A stretch of DNA of 64,000 bases. Origin: Clusia tigrina. Lineage: Eukaryota > Arthropoda > Insecta > Diptera > Clusiidae. Below are positions 22,832 to 34,656 of this stretch, piece after piece. The stretch spans positions 129,377,829 to 129,441,828 of the forward strand of contig OV050032.1 of assembly GCA_920105625.2 (NCBI GenBank), written 5' to 3'. The first letter of the stretch is position 1. Each line of letters begins with the position of its first letter. The notes under the pieces were generated by a model, which saw only the letters and a program-made list of their open reading frames with translations, was not told the DNA's origin and ran no database searches. The translations under genes were made by a program, and so were the position numbers.

Positions 22832-23924
22832 TGTTGGGGTCGTTGCTGCTCGTCGGGAGACGTCCTTTCTCGGTTCGCTGGGCGCGTAGCTGAAAACACT
22901 GAATCACTTTTGAAATAATACTAAATCACTTTTAGTTTCAAAGATAATAAACAGATTTATTCTTAAAATATTATTTCTTATATACTATTTCTCAACAGTC
23001 ATCTCAGTCTGTGAACTGACCTTTCTGGTGTTCCAGTTCCGCACCTGCTAATTGGTGTCATTTGTTCAAGCCAACTGACCTACTGTAAAAGTGTCGACGG
23101 TGCATTCTAGATTGCAATGCCCTTCGTCGACTCGACTGCGGAACTGTAACACCCTAAAAGTTTACATAATAAACAGTACACAGATCATATTGTTACGAAA
23201 TTGCCCTCTTGAAAATTTACTCTAACTCTCTGTACTCGGATTCGTACCACTGGATCGTTTAGTAATCAAACAATCGCTGGTGAAATTAAAATAACTAACT
23301 TTATTTAACTATTGCTATTTACACATTTAATATTAGGCTTAAAGTTTACTTCTTTACAATTTGTACTTTATTTCACAATTCATTGTTCACTTTATTTACT
23401 AATGAATTTCATCACTTTGCAAAATAACAATTACAAATACTGCTGCTTCGATTATAATGCTCGATGTACACACTGCCACCATCTCTGTTCGAATGTCTTT
23501 TACTTTGCACAGTCTTGTGCTTTTATAGTTTCGAATGGTTGCGGTAGAAAATTCTACAATAGTGTAGAATTTTCTCGATGTTTCTAGAACTTTATACAGG
23601 AAGTTCTTACTTTCGCGATATTTCGTTGCACCACAATCTCTACAACGAAAGAAGCTTTTATTCGAATAGATTGTGTCTTGACTAAATAACACACAGGGTG
23701 GTGCACTCATTCTCAAACTGCAGATGGGATCCTAAAAGTATGCAATTCCGTTTCACTCATATGCAATCACGTTTCAATATTAATTTAAAATACTTAGACC
23801 CTAAAAGTATGTGCTATTCTTAAATAACTTTAGCACATGCTAATCCCACAGAATATGTGGCATCTGTTAGGAGTCGGTACTGTGAGTCTACTACTCGTAG
23901 GTAGCTTGATTCTAACTCACAACA
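22832..23924 (-). repeat. 3' LTR of the unit 1 gypsy element, split
   Basis: Bases 22832-23190 and 23777-23924 together match the 505-bp LTR at 30819-31323. The gap is filled by a different LTR (23191-23776). The outer ends are TG...CA as usual (TGTTGGGG and CTCACAACA on the plus strand). Confidence 0.9.
23191..23776 (-). repeat. Solo LTR of an unrelated family inside the gypsy 3' LTR
   Basis: A 586-bp segment beginning TGTTACGAAATTGCC and ending GTTTCA, with ATAT on both sides (23187-23190 and 23777-23780). The intact LTR copies at 31177 and 40981 show the uninterrupted target. A TATA-like CTATAAAAG on the minus strand near 23530 suggests orientation. The last 38 bp recur at 32609-32646, so the border of the tandem duplication lies inside this LTR. 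Confidence 0.75.
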
Positions 23925-23940
23925 TCCCTCCCCTCTTTCT
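23925..23940 (-). other. Polypurine tract of the gypsy element
   Basis: On the minus strand AGAAAGAGGGGAGGGA abuts the 3' LTR start TGTTGTGAG. Such a tract primes plus-strand DNA synthesis. The unit 2 equivalent is at 32795-32810. Confidence 0.85.
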
Positions 23941-24485
23941 AAAAGAAGTTAGTGCAACTAACTTCTAATGAAGCTTTACAATATTTTTCCTCTTTTCTGC
24001 ACTTTGAACAATCTGTGCATTTTCTTAAACCTATAGTACATATGTATAGTTTTTCTCTTTTTTCTTTTTTTTTTAAATCGCCTTACTTGGGTTCTATTAT
24101 TGTATTCTTTTCTTTTTACTTTTGTGTTCTTTTGTTTTTTTTTCCTTTTTGCTCATTAACTGTCGTACGTGTGAACGTGAATATTCTACGTCCAGTTTCA
24201 TACTACTTACCCACTACTGTCGTATAATAAAAAAAAAATATTTTTCTCTACCGTGCTTCATTCGGCAATAGTGCCTAGTAAGCATATTTTTATTACGACA
24301 ATTTTACTTGCCCGCGTTTAATTGGCACATTTCTGTTGGCCTTGGCTTTGAACGTCAGAACCGTGCTATTTGATATACTTACGCGATATCAGTTTGTTAA
24401 CGTTATTATTTCGTGTTTACACTTGTAAAACACTGCCAACACATGTCTCTAATTGTGTTGCCTTGTATGGAATAATTTCAACAAA
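23941..24485. other. 3' untranslated part of the gypsy element
   Basis: Lies between the end of the integrase region and the polypurine tract. It holds a long pyrimidine-rich stretch on the plus strand (about 24045-24150) and no env-like frame. The same stretch occurs in unit 2 (32811-33355). Confidence 0.6.
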
Positions 24486-25785
24486 TTATTATGTAGTTTT
24501 TTATTCTTGCCCTTAATTGTTACGACTGTTGTAACTGGGCTGCGGATTTCTGCTACTGAATATGGACCTACCCAAACAGGTGAGAATTTGTTTCTTCTAG
24601 CTTCTCTTCATTAGTACTTGATCACCCACATGAAAGATTACTGGATTTAGTACCTTGTTATAGGCTTCCCTGGCTACCCGTTTAGCACAATATTGGTTTT
24701 CTCTGACCAATTCGTGCGCTCGCTGTAACTGATATTTTTGCACTTTATTGGGGTCTTCAGCATTGTACACTGGCGCACATTTGCGCTGTCATGTTGAAAT
24801 CAAACCCGTAGAGCGTCCTAAACGAAGTTTGCTTCGTTGATAGATGCACAGTATTGTTGTGTACATGCATTGCAGTGGTCAACCATTGATCCCAATTCGA
24901 GCCGTCTTCCTTGGCAAAACTGCGTAAGTACTCGGCCAGAGGTCGATGACTACGTTCCAATGAGCCATTCGCCTGGGGATGATATGGTGTAATATGCAAT
25001 TTCTTGATTCCCAGCATTTTACACGTTTCCGAGAATAGTTTCGATACAAAATTGGAACCATTGTCGGTTATCAAAACTTTAGGTATGTTGTATCGTGCTA
25101 TAATTTCATCAAAGAATGCAGTGGCCACCGTACTTGCTTCAGCATCGGGTATAGCCACGCACGCCATATACTTTGAGAAATCATCTTGGAACGTCAAAAT
25201 GTATTTATTTCCCGAAACTGTTTCAGGTAGGATACCTACAATATCCATATGAACTTTATCAAATGGCTGTTTTGCTGTGTTAGTTAACACCATTGGCATC
25301 TTTGTCAGCCTTGAACTTTTGTTGGCCTGACATTTTGGACAACTCTTTACATACTTTTTTATGTCTCTAAGCATACCTTTCCATCCGTATACTCGCCAAA
25401 TTCTGTCATGGGTTTTCCAGAATCCCTGGTGTCCACCTAAAATTGAATCATGGAAGCCCTTTAACACTGCTTGGATATCATTTTCCTTCAGCCATTCCAC
25501 ACTACTTGCTTTTTGTTCATTGGCATCGAAACCCTCATTGCTAACATCTCTTGTCGCATCAATTTTATCCCCTTGAATTCTCTCGGCCTTCTCCTTATCT
25601 GACCGTGCACTGGCCCTCGTTTGCACTACTGATACCTTCTGTGCCTGCGGTACTCTGCTGAGTGCGTCCGCATTCAGATTCTTCTTCCCAGGTTTGTATA
25701 TGATTTCAAAATCATACTCAGACAATTTGTGTCTGAACCTGGCTAGCCTAGACGTTTGGTCTTTCAAATTGGCTATGCCTCTCAA
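24486..25785 (-). pseudogene. Gypsy integrase and end of RNase H, unit 1
   Basis: The open frame 25785-24757 starts within RNase H (LARFRHKLSEYDFEIIYKPG, NADALSRVPQ). It then holds the integrase zinc-binding domain (HQGFWKTHDRI...CPKCQANKS) and the catalytic core with all three acidic residues: Asp in KVHMDIVG, Asp in LITDNGSNFV, Glu in HPQANGSLERSHRPL. A shift near 24780 throws the C-terminal domain (residues up to HVGDQVLMKRS) into another frame. The enzyme inserts the DNA copy into the genome. This copy keeps the triad but not a continuous protein. Confidence 0.88.
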
Positions 25786-25800
25786 CGGCTGGTGATCATT

Positions 25801-26925
25801 TTATATCTTAAATGGGCGTCCTAACAGATATGCCCTAAAATTCTTCGTAGCCCATACTATGGCTAGAAATTCCTTCTCTATCGTAGAGTATCTTTTCTCC
25901 ATGTCGCTAAGCGCCCTGCTTGCGAATGCAATTGGTCGGTCATTACCGACTTCCCCTTGTGACAACACTGCACCCAATGCTTCGTTGCTAGCATCAGTGG
26001 TCAACAAAAAAGTTTGCTCAAAATCGGGGTACTCCAAAATCGGTGGCGAGCTAATTATTTCCTTTAGCCTCTCGAATGCTTGCTGACATCTCTCTGTCCA
26101 TTCGAACTCTGCTTCTTTTCGTAGCAACTTATTAATCGGCAACGCAATTCCGGCTAGTCCTTCTAGGAACTTTCTGTAATAGTTCACTAGTCCTAGGAAT
26201 GCTTGCACTTCCTTTCTGTTTCTCGGAATCGCTAAATTTTTAACGCATTCCACCTTCTGCGGGTCAGGCAGTGCTCCTGCCTCTGAGCTACGATGGCCTA
26301 AATAAACTACCTCTCTTCGCAAAAATTGACACTTCTCCGTGTTCAATTTCAAATTGTGTTCTCGTTATTTCTGGAGCACCTTGCACAAGCGTTGCGAATG
26401 CTGCTGCAAGTTCTTCCCATAAATTACAATATCATCCAGATACACAAAACAATCTAACCCTGCCAAGCCTGTTAGCTTATGGTTCATCAACCGTTGGAAG
26501 GTAGCCGGTGCTCCTGTTAATCCAAACGGCATTCTATTAAACTCATAATGCCCCAAACCGGTGCTGAACGCGGTCTTCTGCTTATCTTGGGTATCCACCA
26601 GAACTTGGTGGTAGCCACTAGCTAAATCAAGTGTAGAAAAATATCTACTATGCCCCAATTGATCCAGAATCTCTTCTATCCTTGGTATCGGGAACACCTG
26701 CTTGATAGTGGCGTCGTTCAATTTCCTAAAATCGACGACCATTCTCCACTTCTTCTGACCCTGAGCACCTCCCTTCTTTGGTACCAAAATTATTGGTGAG
26801 TTCCTAGGCGAGATACTCGAAGAAATTATCTTATCTTTTAACATTCTTTCCACTTGCCTATTTACCTCATCTTTGTGAGCTTGTGGCAATCTGTATTGTT
26901 TCTGGTTTATTGGTGGTTGATCCAC
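25801..26925 (-). pseudogene. Gypsy reverse transcriptase and RNase H, unit 1
   Basis: Two open parts, 26925-26365 and 26352-25801, are separated by a TAA in the codon after KVLQK; unit 2 has a Leu codon there, so this stop is private to unit 1. RT blocks include KWRMVVDFRKLN, FSTLDLASGYHQVLV, AFSTGLGHYEFNRMPFGL and the catalytic YLDDIVIYG. RNase H follows with TTDASNEALGAVLSQG and EKEFLAIVWATKNFRAYL. A second TAA after RPFKI, at the start of the conserved DHQPL block, is shared by both units and so predates the duplication. Confidence 0.9.
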
Positions 26926-27132
26926 TCTAGTAGGTATTTCATGCTCTACCTCTGGTGGTACACGTCAAATGCTCTCCTTCCAGCAAAAATATGTCATGGA
27001 ATGACGTACAAATGGCTTCTATTGATGCCTTCTCTTCTCAATTTGCGCTTGGGTCTAACTTCAGTAATTCTAGCACCCTCTCCATTCTTTTCCTTATATC
27101 TACCTGCTTAATCTGATTAACCGATCTATTAT

Positions 27133-28326
27133 CTATTTTTTAAAGTTATCATAACTAGTGAACCTAGGCCTAAAATCTTCATCCATCAGGTAGTCCTTTT
27201 CTGAGGCGTTTAGTACGCAAGCGTACACCTTACCCTTTTCAACGTGCGTTATGATGTCTCCCATATATACGCCGTCCGCTAGCTGCTGCTTGTGCAAAAC
27301 AAGAGTCCTCAGATTCGAATTTACATGCATAGTAACCACTCTGGTTGACCTTGCATTCGCTACTTCCATACAATTCTTAACCCTATTCACGGTTCCTTCC
27401 TGCCATGACTTTAATGGAAAAGTAAGTATTCTATTCTTATTATCATCATAAAATAATAACTGTTTTTCTAGCGCATCCAGTATGGTGCGGCTCCAGAGAT
27501 TATCGCGGCCAATTATCCCATCGGCCGGGATAAATTCCCTATCCAATTCGACTGTGTGCACTCTAAAACTCATGCCTTTAACTTCACAGTGCCCTATTCT
27601 GAGCGACCCCAGTGTCCTGATGCATCCTCCGAACGCTCCATTAAGCGTTCTTACATCTTTTGTGTTAACAACTAGTCCTTTCCGTAAAACACTAGATTTT
27701 ACGAGGCTGGTGTCCGCCCCTGAGTCTACCAAAAGCACTAGCTTTCCACTAGCTGCCTCCTTGCAGGGTATCTCGATAAAAGCATCACCTATCCTGCTCA
27801 CAACGAAACAACGCCCTTTTGATTCCAAAATGGACGCGTATCTACTTCCTAACTCTTCAAATTGTTTTCTCCATGCACCACAGTTATCCTTTACAATCCT
27901 ATATTCCCTCAAAACTACAGTGAATATCTTAACTATACATCCTCGTACCACGTACGCGGCGATTGGCCTATACTCTCTAACCTTATTAAAACTTAATCTA
28001 AGTACTAGAATCATCACAGTTACCCAAATCAACACGCAATCAAAAATTTTTTCCCGGAGAGACTCTTGCTCCTCCGTATCTTGAACCATTGTTCTTACAT
28101 TACTCGGTACGTGGTATTGGAGAGCCTCTTGCTCCTCCTTTTCCTGGACTGTAATTCCTACATTATTACTCACACGCACTTCCGGCCTAATTATTACTTT
28201 CTTTCTTTTGGCTTTCCAGTCTACTGGCCTCGACTGGGCCGCTGCAAGTTTCCCTGGTTCCTTTGTTGGGATTTTATATCCCTGCATTCCGCTGCCCGAT
28301 GTCCCATTCGTCCATATGAGAATCAT
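27133..28326 (-). pseudogene. Gypsy protease region, unit 1
   Basis: An open frame of 397 codons. Near its middle is VLLVDSGADTSLVKSSVL, the active-site motif (DSGA) of a retroviral-type aspartic protease that matures Gag and Pol. The following ADGIIGRDNLW block is the second conserved part of the fold. The frame is preceded by a decayed third zinc knuckle, intact in the copy at 63613, and by stops that separate it from gag. The stretch 26926-27132 between protease and RT is broken linker. Confidence 0.82.
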
Positions 28327-28351
28327 CTCAACGCCTCTATGTTATTGCCTA

Positions 28352-30265
28352 TCATTGGTTCACTTCTGGAATTCCAATTTGGTCGCTGCTGACCACTCCC
28401 AATTTTGAAAGGATTATTTCCTTGGTTAACTGCGTTGAATTAACTCGGGGTCTACTGAAGTTACCCCTGCTGTCCCTCAAGGGTGACACCGGGCGCCTTG
28501 TAGCTGGCTGCCTTCTACTTTGATCCCATTTAGTGTTAACTTGGCACTGTCTACTTGCCTCATGACCGTAAGTTTGGCACTCCATACAGTAAGGCGTGTT
28601 TTTGCGTGTAACGCATTCATCCCTTGTATGCCCTGGCTTATGACAGAATGAGCAAATGGTTTTCCTTGGCTGGAACCTCTCAACCAGGAATTCTTGATCT
28701 CTTTGTTGCGGAAATTGGCCCATCAATCTACCGACTCCACTTGTGTTTCGCTGCTGTACTGGCCCTACCTCTGCAGGAGCATCATTCCAGCAGATGCCAC
28801 CTGTTGTCGTTCGCTGTTGTATTGCTGCTTCAGCGGAAGAGACCGTTTCCACTAGCTCTGTCATGCTCCTCGGCGTGAGAGTAAGAGTGTAATTAGCCAA
28901 GTCCCTATTTATGAGACCTGCCATAAACACAGAAATCATAGCTCGTTCTGCTTGAGCCTTGTATGCTGCAACGTTTCCTGGAAACTGCCTGTTGGCTTCC
29001 GTCTCAGCAGCGTTCCCCAGAGACTGGAGCCTTCGTCCCCAGGCTCGCAGTTCCTCCCCTGGTTTCTGAGTTGATTCCTGAATTTCCCGAACGAGACAGT
29101 CGTACGAATTTTGTTTTAAATATGTCCGATCCAAAAGTGCATATAATTCTGCCAGGGTGCTTACTGAGCTATGCACCAGTAAAACAAACGCATCACCTGT
29201 GGTTCTTTGCCTAATACACTTTATTAAGTGTTCCCCGTCCGCTTCCGGAACACTCTGTTGCGCTAGCTCACAACCTTCTTTGAAGCGCCGGATCTCAGTT
29301 CTCAGATCATACAACTCGACTCCTGAGAACATGGGCACCAACTTCTCCACCGCATGAGCAACTTCCAGAATGCTCATTTTACGCCTTTGTGTTTTCTTAA
29401 TTGCTGGTAAAACCTTAGCTTTATTAATCTCTTTGGGAGTTTCCAAATTCTTTTCTCCCGGATCTGAGAGGTCCAGGACCAGTGACGGACTCAAACTGAT
29501 TAGACTTCGACCGTTTGCTCGTACAGGAGAAATTCTGTCCACTGTATCGGGACTTTGCTGCACTGTTACTGCTTCTGGCTCTTTTTGAGTATATCCCTGA
29601 TTTTTATTATTTATCGGACTTCCCGGAGAAAATGGCTCGCCACCGATTTCAGATGCACCAAAAAAGAATTCCGCTTGCTTTTCTTCACTAAAAACTAATC
29701 TTGGCCTTACCATGCGGCTTATCCCTTCTGGTGTTAAATATTCCGGCCAGCGAACTTCAGGAGGCAATGTCAATACTGTCTGTGTAAATCCAGCCGATGC
29801 TGATTTTGATCTTTCCTTTTTCGGTGAGGCCCTATTGGTCGCCCATCCTCTTTTTAATTCTGCACACTCCTTTTCCAATAGCGCTGCTACTTCCTCTGTT
29901 TCCGTCAACCTCTGAGAAAGTTCCTTTACCTTATTCTCAAGATACTCCTTTTGTGCTCTCAAATCCTCTGTTTTCTTTTGAAAATTGAACAACTTTTCTT
30001 CTGTCCTTTTTTGGATTGCCGTTAAGGCTTGATCCGCTCCGCTACTTCTAATGGCCACACAGCTCCTCTGGCGTTCGCCTGTTTTCACAATTCCTGAGCT
30101 TCTTCCCTGCTCGTACTTGTTTCGATCTGCTCGAATACCTTCTCGGTGAAAAGACTTACCTCCGTTCTTACTGCTCTTAGCTCGTCCTGAGCATTTGAAT
30201 GTTTTCTTCAACATCGCTGCGCAAATTGTAGTTTCGGAACTACACAAGCTTTGATGCAACAACAC
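28352..30265 (-). pseudogene. Gypsy gag, unit 1, with 5' deletion
   Basis: An open frame of 637 codons for the capsid precursor. About residues 85-150 form a coiled coil (KVKELSQRLTETEEVAALLE). The capsid-like core lies around residues 300-450. Near the C-terminus are two zinc knuckles, CSFCHKPGHTRDEC and CMECQTYGHEASRQC. Compared with the plus-strand copy at 61376, about 750 bp are missing from the 5' part. The first roughly 80 residues here are translated partly from former leader and partly out of frame, so the true N-terminal domain is lost. Unit 2 shares the lesion. Confidence 0.85.
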
Positions 30266-30803
30266 GTGTTGTCTGCACCTCTTGAAATATTTTCACCTAA
30301 TACCCTAAGCTCAAAATGCCAAATATAAAAATCAAATTTTTTATGTTTGTTTTCAAACAACATAAATTAAAAACATATGAATTTAAACAATATAAAAACA
30401 ATTTAAATGTCTCCAATATAAATTACATGACTTTATAAACAATATAAATGTCCCTCACGACAAACAAACGCAAATCCCCTACAAAAAAAATCCTCATAGC
30501 TAGGATGAACATACATAGACCGTCCGATCATACTGACGGTTTATGGTTGCCCTTCAAAGGTGCGTGCAACAGCGCGAAGGCGTCTATAGGTTGCGACTTC
30601 TTTGACCAGCGCTACGGCGCCTTCAGGGTCGCAGAAGTATCTACTTAAATTACGCTATTATACACTCTACTCACCATTATTTTATTTGATGACATCTTTG
30701 CCTCCAGGTCCTTTGTCCTGGTGTTATCCTTGGGATATTGTTGCAGGATGCTTCACTGCTTCAGGGTTCCTTGCCCTTTGATTTCTCCTGTAGGTCCTTT
30801 AGA

Positions 30804-30815
30804 CCGGCTGCGCCA
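30804..30815 (-). other. Primer-binding site of the gypsy element
   Basis: On the minus strand the 5' LTR ends ...CCCAACA and is followed after three T by TGGCGCAGCCGG. The TGG start marks complementarity to a tRNA CCA end. Similar TGGCGCAGTCGG sites in 17.6/297-type Drosophila elements use tRNA-Ser, so the same primer is a fair guess. The same site is at 40607-40618 and at 60145-60156. Confidence 0.75.
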
Positions 30816-30818
30816 AAA

Positions 30819-31323
30819 TGTTGGGGTCCTTGCTGCTCGTCGGGAGACGTCCTTTCTCGGTTCGCTGGGCGCGTAGCTGAAAACACTGAATCACTCTTGA
30901 AATAATACACTAAGTCACTTTTAGTTTCAAAGATAATAAACAGATTTATTCTTAAAATACTATTTCTTTTATACTATTTCTCAACAGTCATCTCAGTCTG
31001 TGAACTGACCTTTTTGGTGTTCCAGTTCCGCACCTGCTAATTGGTGTCAGTTGGTCAAGCCAACTGACCTACTGTAAAATTGTCGACGGTGCATTCTAGA
31101 TTACAATGCCCTTCGTCGACTCGACTGCGGAACTGTAACACCCTAAAAGTTTACATAATAAACATTACACAGATTATATTAATTTAAAATACTTAGACCC
31201 TGAAAGTATGTGTTATTCTTAAATAACTTTAGCACATGCTAATCCCACAGAATGTGTGGCATCTGTTAGGAGTCGGTGCTGTGAGTCAACTACTCGTAGG
31301 TAGCTTGATTCTAACTCACAACA
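30819..31323 (-). repeat. 5' LTR of the unit 1 gypsy element
   Basis: 505 bp, TGTTGGGG...CTCACAACA on the plus strand. It is nearly identical to 40622-41126 (about 3 differences by eye) and more distant from the 3' LTR of its own element. The LTR carries the promoter and polyadenylation signals. Confidence 0.93.
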
Positions 31324-31471
31324 ACCCCCTAAAAGTTTAATTTAAACGTAGCCATGGTTTCTTCTGATTTTTTTTCTCCGAATATTTGCTGTTTTAGACA
31401 ACAGTCAAACCAACTAGTTAAAATACTAGTATAACTCATATATACTCGTATATATATATGTAAAAATGATA

Positions 31472-32395
31472 TACGAGGTGTGATCAAAAAATAACCGTTA
31501 TTGTGTGATCAAAAAATAAAGTATTTATTTATTCATCAACAACTATCTTGTGCCCTTCAAAGTAATTCCCCTCAGATGTAATACACTTATGCCAGCGTTT
31601 TTTCCAATCCTCGAAACACTTCTGAAACGCTTTTTTTGGTATCGCCAACAGCTCCTGTTTGGATTTTTCTTTTATTCCCTCAATCGTAGCAAAACGCTTT
31701 CCTTTCATCGGTGTCTTCAGTTTTGGAAAGAGGAGAAAGTCAGCGGGGGCCAAGTCCGGTGAATACGGTGGTTGAGGCATGATAACGGTTTTGTTTTTGG
31801 CCAAAAACAGCTCCTGAGCGATGTCCATGCGACGTTGTTTTTGCTCAAAATTTAGCAATTTTGGAAGAATCTTCGCTGCCGCACGTTTCATGCCTAAAAC
31901 ATCCGTAAAAATAGCTTGCCAACATTATCAGCAACCTCTCTGATAGTGATTCGACGATTATCCAAAATCATTTTCTTCACTGCGTCAATGTTTTCATCGG
32001 TTGTTGACGTGCTCGGGCGACCAGGACGAGTATCGTCATTGACATCTTCTCGGCCTTCCTTAAAACGGTTATACCACAATTGAACTTGTGTTCTGCTCAT
32101 AGTAGACTCGCCAAAGGCCACAGTCAACATTTCAAATGTCCTTGCGCATTTAATTTCATTTTTTACACAAAACTGAATACAGTTTTCTGATCCATTTTTT
32201 CGAATAGTAATAAATCGAAGAGCACACCAAAACACGACTAACATTTTTATCTGTCAAAAACAAACTGACAATCCAAAATGGTTGGCATTGCCAACATATA
32301 TAACAGACATGTGTACCAACATAACAGAAAAAAAAATGCTAACACCGAACATACGTAACTCACGAAAAGATGAAAATAACGGTTATTTTCTCGTA
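31472..32395 (-). mobile_element. Internally deleted mariner, unit 1
   Basis: Terminal repeats: the left end starts TACGAGGTGTGATC and then AAAATAACCGTTATT; the right end, read in reverse, is TACGAGAAAATAACCGTTATT. TA and TATA-rich flanks fit a mariner target site. The left end also carries GTGTGATCAAAAAATAA twice (31478-31494 and 31503-31519). A broken transposase lies between. The element occurs in both tandem units at the same place. Confidence 0.85.
31529..32244 (-). pseudogene. Mariner transposase with deleted catalytic centre, unit 1
   Basis: The N-terminal part (32244-31894) has the helix-turn-helix DNA-binding region (TFEMLTVAFGESTMSRTQV and the linker DDTRPGRPSTS). The C-terminal part (31891-31529) starts at a KRAAAKILPKLL block and holds MPQPPYSPDLAPADFLLFPK, which has the third acidic residue of the DD34D triad. 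The stretch with the first two Asp residues is deleted at about 31892. Such an element could be moved only by a transposase supplied elsewhere. Confidence 0.88.
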
Positions 32396-32608
32396 TATGT
32401 ATGTACATAATATAATAATGTATACTCGACATGTAAAATAATTTTTGTGCATAAATGAGGAGTGTATTAATTCAGCATGTTAATTCATGGTGCCGTATTT
32501 CCAGTTTTCTTTGCGGAGAATTTGCGGATATATTAAAAAACGCGTTAACTTGAAGATTTATCTCTAAAATGAGGAATTACAAAAAGTGGTTGAAATTATA
32601 AAAAGAAC
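32396..32608. other. Flank between mariner and the duplication junction
   Basis: 213 bp of AT-rich DNA repeated at 42197-42409. At 32608/32609 it joins directly to the last 38 bp of the solo LTR, which marks the tandem junction. Confidence 0.8.
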
Positions 32609-32646
32609 TATGCAATTCCGTTTCACTCATATGCAATCACGTTTCA

Positions 32647-32794
32647 ATATTAATTTAAAATACTTAGACCCTAAAAGTATGTGCTATTCTTAAATAACTT
32701 TAGCACATGCTAATCCCACAGAATATGTGGCATCTGTTAGGAGTCGGTACTGTGAGTCTACTACTCGTAGGTAGCTTGATTCTAACTCACAACA
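32647..32794 (-). repeat. Remainder of the gypsy 3' LTR, unit 2
   Basis: Matches 23777-23924 almost exactly. The preceding 38 bp come from the solo LTR. Unit 2 therefore has no complete 3' LTR and could not have arisen by ordinary retrotransposition. Confidence 0.9.
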
Positions 32795-33356
32795 TCCCTC
32801 CTCTCTTTCTAAAAGAAGTTAGTGCAACTAACTTCTAATGAAGCTTTACAATATTTTTCCTCTTTTCTGCACTTTGAACAATCTGTGCATTTTCTTAAAC
32901 CTATAGTACATATGTATAGTTTTTCTCTTTTTTCTTTTTTTTTTAAATCGCCTTACTTGGGTTCTATTATTGTATTCTTTTCTTTTTACTTTTGTGTTCT
33001 TTTGTTTTTTTTCCTTTTTGCTCATTAACTGTCGTACGTGTGAACGTGAATATTCTACGTCCAGTTTCATACTGCTTACCCACTACTGTCGTATAATAAA
33101 AAAAAAAAATATTTTTCTCTACCGTGCTTCATTCGGCAATAGTGCCTAGTAAGCATATTTTTATTACGACAATTTTACTTGCCCGCGTTTAATTGGCACA
33201 TTTCTGTTGGCCTTGGCTTTGAACGTCAGAACCGTGCTATTTGATATACTTACGCGATATCAGTTTGTTTACGTTATTATTTCGTGTTTACACTTGTAAA
33301 ACACTGCCAACACATGTCTCTAATTGTGTTGCCTTGTATGGAATAATTTCAACAAA

Positions 33357-34656
33357 TTATTATGTAGTTTTTTATTCTTGCCCTTAATTGTTACGACTGT
33401 TGTAACTGGGCTGCGGATTTCTGCTACTGAATATGGACCTACCCAAACAGGTGAGAATTTGTTTCTTCTAGCTTCTCTTCATTAGTACTTGATCACCCAC
33501 ATGAAAGATTACTGGATTTAGTACCTTGTTATAGGCTTCCCTGGCTACCCGTTTAGCACAATATTGGTTTTCTCTGACCAATTCGTGCGCTCGCTGTAAC
33601 TGATATTTTTGCACTTTATTGGGGTCATCAGCATTGTACACTGGCGCACATTTGCGCTGGCATGTTGAAATCAAACCCGTAGAGCGTCCTAAACGAAGTT
33701 TGCTTCGTTGATAGATGCACAGTATTGTTGTGTACATGCATTGCAGTGGTCAACCATTGATCCCAATTCGAGCCGTCTTCCTTGGCAAAACTGCGTAAGT
33801 ACTCGGCCAGAGGTCGATGACTACGTTCCAATGAGCCATTCGCCTGGGGATGATATGGTGTAATATGCAATTTCTTGATTCCCAGCATTTTACACGTTTC
33901 CGAGAATAGTTTCGATACAAAATTGGAACCATTGTCGGTTATCAAAACTTTAGGTATGTTGTATCGTGCTATAATTTCATCAAAGAATGCTTTGGCCACC
34001 GTACTTGCTTCAGCATCGGGTATAGCCACGCACGCCATATACTTTGAGAAATCATCTTGGAACGTCAAATTGTATTTATTTCCCGAAACTGTTTCAGGTA
34101 GGATACCTACAATATTCATATGAACTTTATCAAATGGCTGTTTTGCTGTGTTAGTTAACACCATTGGCATCTTTGTCAGCCTTGAACTTTTATTGGCCTG
34201 ACATTTTGGACAACTCTTTACATACTTTTTTATGTCTCTAAGCATACCTTTCCATCCGTATACTCGCCTAATTCTGTCATGGGTTTTCCAGAATCCCTGG
34301 TGTCCACCTAAAAGTGAATCATGGAAACCCTTTAACACTGCTTGGATATCATTTTCCTTCAGCCATTCCACACTACTGGCTTTTTGTTCATTGACACCGA
34401 AACCCTCATTGCTAACATCTCTTGTCGCATCAATTTTATCCCCTTGAATTCTCTCGGCCTTCTCCTTATCTGACCGTGCACTGGCCCTCGTTTGCACTAC
34501 TGATACCTTCTGTGCCTGCGGTACTCTGCTGAGTGCGTCCGCATTCAGATTCTTCTTCCCAGGTTTGTATATGATTTCAAAATCATACTCAGACAATTTG
34601 TGTCTGAACCTGGCTAGCCTAGACGTTTGGTCTTTCAAATTGGCTATGCCTCTCAA
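33357..34656 (-). pseudogene. Gypsy integrase region, unit 2, first catalytic Asp lost
   Basis: Same layout as unit 1: RNase H end, zinc-binding domain with CPKCQANKS, then the core. The first acidic residue is changed: KVHMNIVG here against KVHMDIVG in unit 1 (Asp to Asn). The other two (LITDNGS, GSLERSH) are kept. The C-terminal domain is again in another frame (open 33737-33468), a shift near 33650 shared with unit 1. Confidence 0.87.

Larger units (their letters stand above)
22832..31323 (-). mobile_element. Complete env-less Ty3/gypsy element (family G), copy in unit 1
   Basis: An 8.5-kb LTR retrotransposon on the minus strand. It has a 5' LTR at 30819-31323, primer-binding site, gag, protease, RT-RNase H, integrase, polypurine tract, and a 3' LTR at 22832-23924 (interrupted by another LTR). 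The 4-bp duplication ACCC lies at both edges (22828-22831 and 31324-31327). No env frame is present. By eye the two LTRs differ at about 12 of 358 aligned bases in their undisturbed part. Stops and shifts in gag and pol make the copy inactive. Confidence 0.9.

Noticed and set aside
28963..29214. Open plus-strand frames over the gypsy gag and protease (also 27482-28084 and the unit 2 equivalents)
   Set aside because: They are mirror frames of the conserved minus-strand gag and pol reading; their proteins show no domain.
30448..30648. An antisense frame of 64-66 codons in the leader of all three gypsy copies (also 40251-40451 and 60308-60502)
   Set aside because: Most base differences between the copies change the amino acid, so there is no sign of protein constraint; shared ancestry of the leader explains it.
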